From positions 80,248-144,247 of the forward strand of contig JOFO01000011.1 of NCBI GenBank assembly GCA_000721275.1: a DNA stretch of 64,000 nt. The letters run 5' to 3'. Below, piece after piece: positions 19,051-28,817 of the stretch. The notes below the pieces were generated by a model. It was not told where the DNA came from and did not search any database. It worked only from the letters and a program-made list of their open reading frames with translations. The DNA is from Microtetraspora glauca. GTDB taxonomy: Bacteria; Actinomycetota; Actinomycetes; Streptomycetales; Streptomycetaceae. A program made the translations under genes and the position numbers. Every line of letters begins with the position of its first letter. The stretch's first letter is position 1.

Positions 19051-20340
19051 GTGCACATCGCCCCCCTGAGCCCGCATGACCCCGCCGAGCTGGGCGGCTA
19101 CGAGCTGCTCGGCCGCATCGGGCACGGCGGCATGGGACAGGTGTACCTGGGCGAGTCACCCGGCGGGGAGCCCGCGGCCGTCAAGGTGATCAAGCCGTCG
19201 GTCGTGGATTCGGAGACCCGGCAGCGCTTCGCCCAGGAAGTGGAGATCCTCAAGACGATCTGGGGCGCGCGGATCGCGGCGCTGCTCGACGCCGACGCGG
19301 AGGCCGATCCGCCGTGGCTGGCCACCGAGTACATCGAAGGGCCCGACCTGAGCCGGCACGTGGCCCTGCACGGCCCGCTTCCCTCGCTGCTCGCCGCCTC
19401 CCTCGGGGCGACGCTCGCCGAAGCGCTCGCCACCGTGCACAAGCAGGGTCTGCTGCACCGTGACCTCAAGCCCGCGAACGTGCTGCTCGGCCCCAACGGG
19501 CCGAAGATCATCGACTTCGGCCTCGCGGTGTTCGCCGAGTCGAGCGTGTCCCTGACCGCGCCCAACGCCGTGGTCGGCACCCCGGCCTGCATGGCGCCCG
19601 AACAGGCGCGTGGCGACCGGCCGCTGACCCCCGCGGTCGACGTGCACGCGCTCGGCGCCGTGATGCTGTTCGCCGTCTCCGGTCACCTCCCGTACCAGGC
19701 CGCGAACATCCACGTCCTCTTCCACCAGGTCACCGACCCGGGCACGGCTCCCGACCTGTCGGGGGTCCCCGACGAGCTGGTGCCCCTGCTGACGGCGATG
19801 CTCGCGCACCAGGCCGAGGACCGGCCGGCGCTGAGCGATGTCGTCCAGCAGTGCCGGACGGTCATCGAGGCGCAGGGCTTCAAGGTCGCCCAGGCGCGGC
19901 GCCGGCTCACGACGCACACGGCGGCTCCCTCGCATCCGCCGGACGACCTGCCGCCGACGGTCGCCCTCCCGCTGCCGCCCACCGTCCCGGCGGCCCCGGC
20001 GGTTCCCGGACCGAGCACGTCGCCGACGACAGCGCCGACCGTGGTGCTCCTCCCGGACACCGTGGTGCTCCCCCCGGGCGCCACCCTGCCGGCCGTCGCC
20101 GCGCCTGACACCGACGAACAGGCCGCCCCCGAGCCGACCCCTACGCTCGTCGACCGTCCCGCACCGCGGTCCGGAGCCGCCGCACCCGAACCCGCCACGG
20201 GCACGGACGGTCCGTCGTCCACGCCGCCGGCCACTCCCCGCGCTCCCCGCGGCCGCTCCGCGCAGCGGCTCCCTTCCGCCCAGGCCCGGATCACCGCACA
20301 GCGGCTCCGCGAGGTGTACGCGGCCCAGGCCGCGTTCTGA
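19051..20340 (+). CDS. Hanks-type Ser/Thr protein kinase, cytoplasmic
   Basis: Protein kinase phosphorylating Ser/Thr. 429 residues. Kinase domain about 15-275: glycine loop GRIGHGGMGQVYLGE, AVKVIK lysine, catalytic HRDLKPANVLL, IDFGLAVF (DFG) and GTPACMAPEQARG. Unlike PknB-type sensors it has no membrane segment or PASTA domain; residues about 290-400 are a Pro/Thr-rich linker and the end is basic and helical (QARITAQRLREVYAAQ). The GTG at 19051 has GAAAGG upstream. It lies 83 bases before the DrmD-type helicase gene. Kinases recur in Streptomyces phage-defence loci (Pgl/BREX, Stk2), so it may control the island (inference). Confidence 0.85.
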   Translation: MHIAPLSPHDPAELGGYELLGRIGHGGMGQVYLGESPGGEPAAVKVIKPSVVDSETRQRFAQEVEILKTIWGARIAALLDADAEADPPWLATEYIEGPDLSRHVALHGPLPSLLAASLGATLAEALATVHKQGLLHRDLKPANVLLGPNGPKIIDFGLAVFAESSVSLTAPNAVVGTPACMAPEQARGDRPLTPAVDVHALGAVMLFAVSGHLPYQAANIHVLFHQVTDPGTAPDLSGVPDELVPLLTAMLAHQAEDRPALSDVVQQCRTVIEAQGFKVAQARRRLTTHTAAPSHPPDDLPPTVALPLPPTVPAAPAVPGPSTSPTTAPTVVLLPDTVVLPPGATLPAVAAPDTDEQAAPEPTPTLVDRPAPRSGAAAPEPATGTDGPSSTPPATPRAPRGRSAQRLPSAQARITAQRLREVYAAQAAF

Positions 20341-20423
20341 CACCGGCGGGCTCCCGATGCCGGCGGACCCGCGATACTGAGGGGCCTGCCACCACCGTCA
20401 CGCAACACCACAGGAGGACACGG

Positions 20424-23381
20424 GTGACCGCCGTCCAGACCAGCCCCGAGCAGCACGGCGACGCGTCGGACGCGGCGGGGCAGGAGCAGTTCCCGGCAGG
20501 CGCTCAGGTGCTCGTACGCGACGAGGTGTGGCTGGTCAGGAACGCGGTGCCGACCGCCGACGACGGCACCCGGGTCGAGGTGGTCGGGGTGTCCGACTTC
20601 GTACGGGACCAGGAGGCCGTGTTCTTCACCGGCCTGGACACCGTCGAGCTCATCGACCCGCGCGACACCCGGCTGATCGCGGACGACTCCCCCACCTACC
20701 GGCGCTCCCGGCTGTTCCTGGAGGCCGTGCTGCGCCGCACGGCCCTGCCCCAGTCCGAGCGGCGGCTCGCGCTCGCCGACTCCTTCCTCCTGGACCCGCT
20801 CCCCTACCAGCGCCGCCCCGCCGAGCTCGCGCTCTCCGGTGCCAACCTGCGCCCCCGCCTGCTGATCGCGGACGTGGTGGGCCTCGGCAAGACGCTGGAG
20901 ATCGGTCTGACGCTCGCGGAGCTCATCCGGCGCGGCCGGGGCGAGCGCATCCTCGTCGTCACGCCGCAGCACGTCCTGGAGCAGTTCCAGCACGAGCTGT
21001 GGACGCGGTTCGCCATTCCGCTGGTCCGCCTGGACTCGGTGGGCATCGAGCGGATCCAGCGCGAGATCCCCGCGGGCCGGAACCCGTTCACCTTCTTCAA
21101 GCGCGTGATCGTCTCGATCGACACGCTGAAGAACACCGACCAGTACCGCCACCACCTGGAGCAGATCCGCTGGGACGCGGTCGTCATCGACGAGTCGCAC
21201 AACCTGATCAACCGCGGCTCCCTGCGCAACCAGCTCGCCCAGACCCTGGCGCCGCGCACCGACGCCCTGATCCTCGCGTCCGCCACGCCGCACAACGGCG
21301 ACGCGCGGTCGTTCGCCGAGCTGATCGCCCTGCTGGACCCGGCGGCGATCCGCGACCCGGAGAACTACCGGGCCGAGGACATCGAGCACCTCTTCATCCG
21401 CCGCACGAAGGTCAGCACCGAGGTCCGCGAGCAGATGAAGGGCCAGTGGGCGGACCGCGGCCCCTCCCAGGCCGTGCACTGCCCGGCCACCCCGGCCGAG
21501 GAGCGGATCTTCGAGGAGCTGGCGGCGGTCTGGCTGCCGCGCGACGGCAGCCCGTCCGTGAGTTCCGTCCCGCTCTTCCCGTACACGCTCCTCAAGTCCT
21601 TCCTCTCCTCGCACACGGCGCTCAAGGCCACCGTGAGCGCCCGGATCAAGACCCTGGAGAAGAAGGACGACCTCCGCGCCACGGAGGCGGAGCTCGCCGC
21701 CCTGCGCCGGCTCGCGGAACTGACTGCGGACCTGACGGAGGCGGACTCGGCGAAGTTCGCCGCGCTGGTGGAGCAGCTGAAGGGCATCGGCGTCGGCCCG
21801 TCCTCCGACACCCGCGTCGTGGTCTTCTCGGAGCGCGTCCAGACGCTGGAGTGGCTGGCGACCGTCCTGCCCGCCGCCCTCGGCTTCCGGGGCCGGACCG
21901 CGAAGGACTGCCTGCGCGTGATGCACGGCGGTCTCTCCGACGAGCAGCAGATGCGGGTCGTGGAGGAGTTCGGGCTGGCCGGCGCCCCGGTGCGGATCCT
22001 GCTGACGGGCGATGTGGCCTCCGAGGGCGTCAACCTGCACCGCCAGTGCCACCAGCTGGTCCACTACGACGTTCCGTGGTCGCTGATCCGCATCGAGCAG
22101 CGCAACGGCCGCATCGACCGCTACGGGCAGGCCCAGCCGCCGCAGTTCCGTGCCCTGATCCTCACCAGCGGCACCGAGGGCGCGAAGGACGACACCCTGG
22201 TCTCCGAGCGGCTCCTGGAGCGCGAGGACCAGGCGCACCGTTCGCTCGGCACGGCGGAGGCCGTCACCGGCCTCTACCGCGCGGAGGCCGAGGAGAAGTC
22301 CCTCATCCAGGATCTGCTCCGCGGCAGGACCGTGGACGAGTCCCTCGACGGGCGCCGGTCCGGCGAGGACGCCGGCACGGATGCCATGGACGACTTCCTG
22401 GCGGACTTCTTCGGCGCGGTCGGTGACGAGCCGCAGGCGGACGACGGCACCGCGGCCGGCGGGTCCGCCCCCGAGACGGCGGGAGGCGCCACCGGCACGG
22501 GTGAGGCCACGGGCTCCGTCCTCCCCCGCCTCTTCGACTCGACCGCCCACTTCCTGGACGAGGCGCTGCGCGAGGTGTACCCGGACGCCCGGGACCGCCT
22601 GGACCTGGACCGTGACGAGCAGTCGGGCCTGATGTCCTTCCGTCCCCCGGCCGACCTCCTCCACCGCCTCAAGGCGCTGCCCGTGGACTACCTGCGCGAA
22701 CAGCGGCTGCGCGAGCGGCTGTTGGTCACCTTCAACCGGCGGCTCGCCCAGCACTCGCTCCAGCGGGCCCGCGAGGCGGGTTCCACCTCCAGCTGGCCGG
22801 AGATCTCGCTGCTGACCGATCTGCACCCGGTCGTCGAGTGGCTGACGGACAAGGTCCTCGTCCGGCTCGGACGCCAGGAGGCGCCGATGATCACGGCCGA
22901 GGTGGCGGAGCCCACCTATCTCGTCCAGGGTGTGTACTCGAACGCCCTCGGCCGGCCGACGGTCGTCAAGTGGATGGGCGTGACGCGCAGCGGGGCCGTG
23001 GACGACGACATGGTGTCGCTGCTGCGCCGCTCCGGGGTCGGCCCGACGATGGCGAACAAGCTCCGCCACCGGGACCCCGCCCCGCTGGCCGCCGCCATCC
23101 CCGCCGTCCTGGAGGCCGCCGAGGCCTTCATGGAGCGGCACCGGGACGCCTGGGACCGGCCGCTGCGCGAGTCGATCGAGCGCCACAAGCTGCGCCTCGG
23201 CGACTGGGAGCAGCCCACGCTGGCGGGCGAGCACACCAAGCGGCGGCTCACCGACCTCGCCGACGACCTGCTGACCACCGGGCAGCGCCCGATGCTGCGC
23301 GTCCTCGCGGTGCTGCTGCCCGACCCCGACGCACCACCGGCCGCGTCCGCGCCCCTGTCCGCCACGCCCGCCGCCCTCTGA
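20424..23381 (+). CDS. drmD: DrmD-like SNF2-family helicase (DISARM class 1 type)
   Basis: DNA translocase of the SNF2/RapA group, 985 residues, size and layout of DrmD. Motif I VVGLGKTLEIG near residue 155, motif II VIDESHN near 255, motif III LASATPHNGD near 285; RecA2 has LLTGDVASEGVNLH and QRNGRIDRYGQ. A variable acidic linker follows (about 640-700), then a C-terminal extension. GTG at 20424 with AGGAGG seven bases upstream. The methylase gene starts 13 bases after its stop, reproducing the drmD-drmMI order of class 1 DISARM, which restricts phage DNA by modification. Symbol given by similarity; drmA/B/C are not nearby. Confidence 0.8.
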   Translation: MTAVQTSPEQHGDASDAAGQEQFPAGAQVLVRDEVWLVRNAVPTADDGTRVEVVGVSDFVRDQEAVFFTGLDTVELIDPRDTRLIADDSPTYRRSRLFLEAVLRRTALPQSERRLALADSFLLDPLPYQRRPAELALSGANLRPRLLIADVVGLGKTLEIGLTLAELIRRGRGERILVVTPQHVLEQFQHELWTRFAIPLVRLDSVGIERIQREIPAGRNPFTFFKRVIVSIDTLKNTDQYRHHLEQIRWDAVVIDESHNLINRGSLRNQLAQTLAPRTDALILASATPHNGDARSFAELIALLDPAAIRDPENYRAEDIEHLFIRRTKVSTEVREQMKGQWADRGPSQAVHCPATPAEERIFEELAAVWLPRDGSPSVSSVPLFPYTLLKSFLSSHTALKATVSARIKTLEKKDDLRATEAELAALRRLAELTADLTEADSAKFAALVEQLKGIGVGPSSDTRVVVFSERVQTLEWLATVLPAALGFRGRTAKDCLRVMHGGLSDEQQMRVVEEFGLAGAPVRILLTGDVASEGVNLHRQCHQLVHYDVPWSLIRIEQRNGRIDRYGQAQPPQFRALILTSGTEGAKDDTLVSERLLEREDQAHRSLGTAEAVTGLYRAEAEEKSLIQDLLRGRTVDESLDGRRSGEDAGTDAMDDFLADFFGAVGDEPQADDGTAAGGSAPETAGGATGTGEATGSVLPRLFDSTAHFLDEALREVYPDARDRLDLDRDEQSGLMSFRPPADLLHRLKALPVDYLREQRLRERLLVTFNRRLAQHSLQRAREAGSTSSWPEISLLTDLHPVVEWLTDKVLVRLGRQEAPMITAEVAEPTYLVQGVYSNALGRPTVVKWMGVTRSGAVDDDMVSLLRRSGVGPTMANKLRHRDPAPLAAAIPAVLEAAEAFMERHRDAWDRPLRESIERHKLRLGDWEQPTLAGEHTKRRLTDLADDLLTTGQRPMLRVLAVLLPDPDAPPAASAPLSATPAAL

Positions 23382-23394
23382 GAGAGCCACTGTC

Positions 23395-26300
23395 ATGACG
23401 TACGACTCGCTGGTCAACCGCGGCGACTACTTCTCGGCCCACTACCTCGCCGAGGTGCTGCCCAAGGACCTCAAGACGGGCCTGCTCCAGACCTGGAAGG
23501 AGCGGGAGGAGGCCGCGAAGCCCCCGGCCGGAACGGGCGCCGAGGCGGCGCCCTCCGAGGACGCGGACCCGCTGCGCGAGGACGCCAAGCAGGCCCTGCC
23601 CGTCACCCCCCGGGCCGGGCTCCGGGCGCTGCGCCGCGACTACTTCCGGGCCCGCTCGTTCTTCGCCCTCCCCGAGGACGCCGAGGGCACCGCCTCCACG
23701 CCCGACGCGGGCGACGACGCGCTGACGTACGACGCCCCCGCCTGGCGGGAGCGGGTACACAAGCTGAACGCCGAGGTCCTGCGCGCACTGGGCTACGACG
23801 CGAAGCCCGGCGACCTCACCGTCTGGCGGGCGGGCCAGAGCCACGAGATCACGGTCGCGCACGCCGAGAAGGGCCTCGTCGCCGTCGACTGCGGCTGGGC
23901 AGCCGAGGCCGACGCCGCCCTGGACCCCGACGGCCCGGGCCGCCTTCTCGACCCCGTCGTCCTCGACGGCTCGAACAGCCTGACCACCGGCTCCAAGCTG
24001 GCCTCGTTCCTGTTCGCCTGCGACGAGGCCCCGCGCTACGTCCTGCTGCTCGTCGGCGGCGTCGTCGTCCTCGCCGACCGGATGGTCTGGGGCGAGGGCC
24101 GCTACCTCGCCGTCTCCCTCGACACCGCGCTCCAGCGCAACGACACCCGCCCGGGCGGCGAACTCGACACCGTCGCCGCGCTGTTCGGAGCCGACTCGCT
24201 CCGCACCCCCGAGGAGGGCGGCGAGAATCCGCTCGCCGAACTCGTCGGCAAGTCCACCAAGCACGCGGTCGGCGTCTCCAGCGAGCTGCGCGACGGCCTG
24301 CGGCTGAGCGTCGAGCTGATCGCCAACGAGGTCCTGGAACGCCTCCGCGAGCAGGGCGTACGCCCCCAGGACATCGGCGAACTCCCCGAACTCGGCCGCC
24401 AGCTGACCCGCGAGTCGCTGCGCTACCTCTACCGCGTCCTGTTCCTGCTGTACGCCGAGGCCCGCCCCGAGCTGGGCATCCTGCCGTCCGACTATCCGGA
24501 GTACCAGCTCGGCTACGGCCTCGGCCGGCTCGGCGAACTCGTCGCGGAGCGCGACCTCGTCGACGAGAAGTCCCGCCGCGGCTTCTACCTGTACGAGTCC
24601 CTGGACCTGCTGTTCCGCAAGGTCCAGGACGGCTACCGGCCGCGCCGCACCCACGGCGAGGCGGCGGAGGCGCCGGAGACCGCCGACGCCGTCGGCGCGA
24701 AGACGAGCGAGGACCTGGGCCTGCGCTTCGAGCCCCTGCACTCCACGCTCTTCGAGCGGGACTCGATCCAGCTGATCGGCGCGGACGCCGTCGTCGACCC
24801 CCGTCACGACGCCGACGAGGCGCTCGCGCGCGGCGAGCGCGTCCGCTACCTCGACACCCGGCTCCGCAACGCCACCCTGTACGAGGTCCTGCACAAGCTC
24901 ATGCTCACCAAGGGGAAGAAGGGCGAGCGCGGCGGGTTCATCTCGTACGCCCAGCTGGGCATCAACCAGCTCGGCGCCGTGTACGAGGGCCTGATGTCGT
25001 ACTCAGGCTTCATCGCGGGCGAGGAGCTGTACGAGGTCGCCAAGGGCGGGGATCCGAAGGACGGCTCCTGGCTGGTGCCCAAGTCCAAGGCCGACGAGTA
25101 CCCCGACACGGTCTTCGTCCGGCGCCCGGACCGCGACACGGGCGAGGAGCTGCGCGTCCGGTACGCCCCCGGCTCGTTCGTCTACCGGCTCTCCGGCCGC
25201 GACCGCCAGACCTCGGCCTCCTACTACACCCCGGAGTCCCTCACCAAGGTCACCGTGCAGCTCGCCCTCCAGCACCGGCTGGACCAGGACGGCACGGTCA
25301 CCGAGGCACGCGAGCTGCTCGACTGGAAGATCTGCGAACCGGCCCTCGGCTCGGGCGCGTTCCTGAACGAGGCGATCAACCAGGTCGCCGCCGAGTACCT
25401 GCGCCGCCGGCAGAAGGAGCTCGGCCGCTCCATCGACACCGAGCAGTACGCCGTCGAGCTCCAGAAGGCCAAGGCGTACATCGCCCTCCACAACTCGTAC
25501 GGCGTCGACCTCAACGAGACCGCCGTCGAGCTCGCCGAGGTGTCGTTGTGGCTCAACACCATGCACCCCGGCATGGAGGCCCCCTGGTTCGGCCTCCACC
25601 TGCGGCGCGGCAACTCCCTCATCGGCGGCCGGCGTGAGGTGTACGGCCCCGAGCGCCTGAAGAAGGGCGGCTGGCTGGGCACGACCCCGGAGCGCTACCC
25701 GCTCGCCGACGCGCAGGCGGGCGTCCCGCTGCCGGAGGGCGCGGTGCACCACTTCCTGCTCCCCGCGAAGGAGTGGGGCGCGGTCGCCGCCGAGAAGGAG
25801 GCGAAGGCGCTGGCGCCGGAGGCCGCGAAGGCGCTCGGCGCGTGGCGCAAGGCCGTCACCAAGTCCCCGACGGCCAAGCAGACGGCCCGCTTGCAGGGCC
25901 TCGCCCGGCGCGCCGAGTACCTGTGGGACCTGGTCGTGCAGCGGCTGACGATCTCCGAGCGGGAGATCTCCCGGCGGGTCGATGTCTGGGAGGCGGAGCC
26001 GGAGTGGCTGCGCCGCCCGAAGGAGGCCGTGCCCCGGGAGAAGGTGTTGGCCGACCTCACGGCAGTGGACACCCCGTACTGGCGGCTGAAGAAGCTCATG
26101 GACACATGGTGCGCGCTGTGGTTCTGGCCGGTGCAGGAGGCTGCGCTGCTGGACGGGACGGACGCGCGGTACGAGCGGGCGGAGGTCGTACCTGCGGGGC
26201 AGGGCGGGGCTGCTGCGGAGTCCGGCGCGTCGGACGTGATCCGTACGTACGAGGAGGTCGACCTCCTCGGGAACGTCACCGTGAAGGAGGTCAGGCGCGG

Positions 26301-28566
26301 CGACATCGACAAGCGGCGCAAGGGCACGCGCAAGGGCGAGCAGTCCTTCGCGGGCCAGCGCCGCGACGTCATCCCGCTGGCGAACCTGGACGACTGGCTG
26401 GACTTCGCGGAAGCGCTGCTGGGCACGCACGACGTGCCGGCGGAGTCGCTGGTGGCGTCCTTCGACTCGCTCGGCGACCTGGAGCGGTACGAGGACGAGC
26501 TGCCGGACTGGATGGGCATGGACCGGTCGTACTGGCTGGAGGGGCGGTTCCCGTGGGTGGGGGTTGCCGGGGATGTGGCCAAGCGGCAGGGGTTCTTCCA
26601 TTGGGAGCTGGAGTACGCCCAGGTGTTTGGGGGGCTCGGAGGATTTGATCTGCAAGTAGGGAACCCGCCGTGGGTGAGGCCAGATTGGAAGGAGGATGCG
26701 GCTCTGGCCGAATTGGAGGCATGGTTCAAACTGTCCGAGAAGCCCGGAGCGGAGGAGTGGCGTCTACGCAAGGCCGAAACACTTAAGGACAGGAAGAACA
26801 CTGCTTTCATCCTTGATGATCTAGTAGGCACCTCCGCTACAGCCGCGCTCCTCACCTCCCAGCCGATGTACCCCCTTCTCGCCAAGACCCGCCCAGACCT
26901 CTACCGCGCGTTCATGACGCAGGTGTGGCGTCATGCAAGTCATGCGGGCGCTACGGGGCTAATCCATCCCGATAGCCACTTCAGCGGCGTAAAGGAGGGG
27001 CCGCTACGAAAGGCGACTTATAAGCATTTGCGAATGCATGCACACTTCTCTAACCGCCTTCAGCTGTTTGAAGATGTCGGGCCGACACGCAAATTCAGCG
27101 TCAACATCTACGGCTCCTCCAATTCTGTCGGATTCACTCACGTCAGTTGGCTCTACTCGCCCGAGACGCTTACGTCATCAATCACCCACGATGGCCGCGG
27201 CCCACTGCCCGGGATTAAGCATGACGGCAAATGGGACTGCCGCCCTCACCGCGACCGCCTCATCCACGTAGATGCAGTCCGTCTAGCCGAATGGAATCGC
27301 CTTTCCGGCGATAATACGATCCCCGACAGCGAGGCTCCACTGCTTTACCCCGTCACCATTAGGGAGCAAGGGGCCGTCTCCACTCTTTCGCTCGTCACCG
27401 ATCGCCTTGCAGAACATGCAACTTTCATAACTCAAGGCTACAACGAGACAAACGCCAAGAAGGACGGCCTAATTCGCTGGTCCACAAAGGACATTGACAG
27501 CATCGACGAAGTCGTACTCCAAGGGCCGCATTTCTTGGTCGGAACTCCATTCGCTCAGAATCCAAAGATTCCATGCAAGTCGCCTCGTGACTGGTTCGAG
27601 ACTCCTGCTCACACGTTGGGCGCCGATCATGTCCCACGGACGAACTACGTGCGTTCATGCGACCTCGATCGATACCAGAAATCACAAGAAGTCTGGGGTG
27701 GCAAGCGCTATACCGAGCATTTTCGCCTCGCCTGGCGCCGAATGATCGACTTTGACGGCAACCGCAGCTTGTTCGCCGCCATAATTCCACCAGGCACTGC
27801 TCACATTGACGCCGTCAACTCAATGGCATTGGCAGACAATCGCCGCACTGCCCTTACTGCCGGGTTCTGGGCCGCCCTACCACTGGACTATCTTCTGCGG
27901 ATCACAGACCGTTCAGACCTTCGAGTCGCAGAAGCACACAAAATGCCCGCCGTAGACCCTGCCCACCCTCTTGCGCCAGCACTCCTCCTCCGTACCCTCC
28001 GCCTAAACGCTCTCACAAGCCACTACTCCCCCCTCTGGAAGGAGCTCTTCGACCCGCGCTGGGCTGGTTACGAGGAATGGGCAAACCACCACTGGCCGAA
28101 CCTCAAGCCGCTCGCCGCCGACCTCGATTCCACTTGGAAATACCGCACTCCCCTGCGCAGCGAGTACGAACGCCGCGCGGCCCTAGTCGAACTCGACTCC
28201 CTCATTTCTGTCTGGCTCGGCATTACTGCTGACCAACTCGTCGCGATCTACAAATCCCGCTATCCAGTCCTAGCCGACTACGAATCAGCGATGTACTTCG
28301 ACGCCGACGGCAGAAAGATTGCCGCGAACCACAACACCTACGGTCACGGCCAGACCAAGGAAGACTGGCTCGATCTCCAAGCCCACCTCTCCAACCCCGC
28401 CAACACCCCACCCCCCGCCAGCTACGTCGGGCCCTTCTACAAGGCCGACCGTGAAGCTGAGATGCGGGCCGCGCACGCGCACTTCCAGGCACGGCTGGAC
28501 AAGGAGATCGAGCTCGGGCGTTGGACGCCTCCGGCGCGCAAGGCGGCCGCGGAGGGCGCGGCATGA
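23395..28566 (+). CDS. drmMI: DrmMI-like Eco57I-type adenine-N6 DNA methyltransferase, giant form
   Basis: DNA N6-adenine methylase that probably marks host DNA for the DISARM-like system. 1723 residues, longer than most DrmMI. Residues 1-450 resemble type IIG enzymes (LASFLFACDEAPRYVLLLVGG, GEGRYLAVSLDTALQRND in parts); SAM motif I PALGSGAFLNEA near 650; catalytic NPPW at 1090-1093. The C-terminal half (about 1120-1650) should contain the target-recognition region. From about 26640 to 28370 base composition falls sharply (52% GC in two hand-counted lines, 27481-27600, against 70% at 24481-24540), starting right at NPPW: a mosaic gene. ATG at 23395, last gene of the run; a strong terminator follows. 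Confidence 0.82.
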   Translation: MTYDSLVNRGDYFSAHYLAEVLPKDLKTGLLQTWKEREEAAKPPAGTGAEAAPSEDADPLREDAKQALPVTPRAGLRALRRDYFRARSFFALPEDAEGTASTPDAGDDALTYDAPAWRERVHKLNAEVLRALGYDAKPGDLTVWRAGQSHEITVAHAEKGLVAVDCGWAAEADAALDPDGPGRLLDPVVLDGSNSLTTGSKLASFLFACDEAPRYVLLLVGGVVVLADRMVWGEGRYLAVSLDTALQRNDTRPGGELDTVAALFGADSLRTPEEGGENPLAELVGKSTKHAVGVSSELRDGLRLSVELIANEVLERLREQGVRPQDIGELPELGRQLTRESLRYLYRVLFLLYAEARPELGILPSDYPEYQLGYGLGRLGELVAERDLVDEKSRRGFYLYESLDLLFRKVQDGYRPRRTHGEAAEAPETADAVGAKTSEDLGLRFEPLHSTLFERDSIQLIGADAVVDPRHDADEALARGERVRYLDTRLRNATLYEVLHKLMLTKGKKGERGGFISYAQLGINQLGAVYEGLMSYSGFIAGEELYEVAKGGDPKDGSWLVPKSKADEYPDTVFVRRPDRDTGEELRVRYAPGSFVYRLSGRDRQTSASYYTPESLTKVTVQLALQHRLDQDGTVTEARELLDWKICEPALGSGAFLNEAINQVAAEYLRRRQKELGRSIDTEQYAVELQKAKAYIALHNSYGVDLNETAVELAEVSLWLNTMHPGMEAPWFGLHLRRGNSLIGGRREVYGPERLKKGGWLGTTPERYPLADAQAGVPLPEGAVHHFLLPAKEWGAVAAEKEAKALAPEAAKALGAWRKAVTKSPTAKQTARLQGLARRAEYLWDLVVQRLTISEREISRRVDVWEAEPEWLRRPKEAVPREKVLADLTAVDTPYWRLKKLMDTWCALWFWPVQEAALLDGTDARYERAEVVPAGQGGAAAESGASDVIRTYEEVDLLGNVTVKEVRRGDIDKRRKGTRKGEQSFAGQRRDVIPLANLDDWLDFAEALLGTHDVPAESLVASFDSLGDLERYEDELPDWMGMDRSYWLEGRFPWVGVAGDVAKRQGFFHWELEYAQVFGGLGGFDLQVGNPPWVRPDWKEDAALAELEAWFKLSEKPGAEEWRLRKAETLKDRKNTAFILDDLVGTSATAALLTSQPMYPLLAKTRPDLYRAFMTQVWRHASHAGATGLIHPDSHFSGVKEGPLRKATYKHLRMHAHFSNRLQLFEDVGPTRKFSVNIYGSSNSVGFTHVSWLYSPETLTSSITHDGRGPLPGIKHDGKWDCRPHRDRLIHVDAVRLAEWNRLSGDNTIPDSEAPLLYPVTIREQGAVSTLSLVTDRLAEHATFITQGYNETNAKKDGLIRWSTKDIDSIDEVVLQGPHFLVGTPFAQNPKIPCKSPRDWFETPAHTLGADHVPRTNYVRSCDLDRYQKSQEVWGGKRYTEHFRLAWRRMIDFDGNRSLFAAIIPPGTAHIDAVNSMALADNRRTALTAGFWAALPLDYLLRITDRSDLRVAEAHKMPAVDPAHPLAPALLLRTLRLNALTSHYSPLWKELFDPRWAGYEEWANHHWPNLKPLAADLDSTWKYRTPLRSEYERRAALVELDSLISVWLGITADQLVAIYKSRYPVLADYESAMYFDADGRKIAANHNTYGHGQTKEDWLDLQAHLSNPANTPPPASYVGPFYKADREAEMRAAHAHFQARLDKEIELGRWTPPARKAAAEGAA

Positions 28567-28569
28567 CAT

Positions 28570-28607
28570 GTGGCTGCCCCGGACCCTTCGAGGTCCGGGG
28601 CAGCCAC
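28570..28607. terminator. Strong terminator after the methylase gene
   Basis: Perfect 16-base stem, 28570-28585 with 28592-28607, loop CTTCGA. It starts four bases after the methylase stop and is 10 bases from the convergent DUF397 stop, so it can serve both strands. Confidence 0.85.
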
Positions 28608-28616
28608 GTCGTTGCG

Positions 28617-28817
28617 CTACTGGCTTGCGAAGCCTACGAAAGCGGTCCACGCAGATGCGTCGACGACGAGCCCGGTACGGGTCGTGTCCTTGGAGTCGCG
28701 CACGTGGACTCTGCCCAGGCGTTCAGCCACCTCAACGCACTCGCCGCCTTCCTCGCTGCTGTAGCTGCTCTTGACCCAGACCAGCCCAGCCCCCTGCGTC
28801 CCCACCTTGGTCTTCAT
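28617..28817 (-). CDS. DUF397 small protein
   Basis: 66-residue DUF397 protein with the family pattern WVKSSYSSEEGGECVEVAE and VRDSKDTTRTGLVVDASAWTAFV (in parts). DUF397 genes are numerous in Streptomyces and nearly always paired with an XRE/DUF5753 regulator; several pairs influence development or antibiotic production, and some behave like toxin-antitoxin-type modules. The ATG at 28817 overlaps the regulator stop (ATGA), giving tight coupling. Confidence 0.85.
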   Translation of the reverse strand: MKTKVGTQGAGLVWVKSSYSSEEGGECVEVAERLGRVHVRDSKDTTRTGLVVDASAWTAFVGFASQ

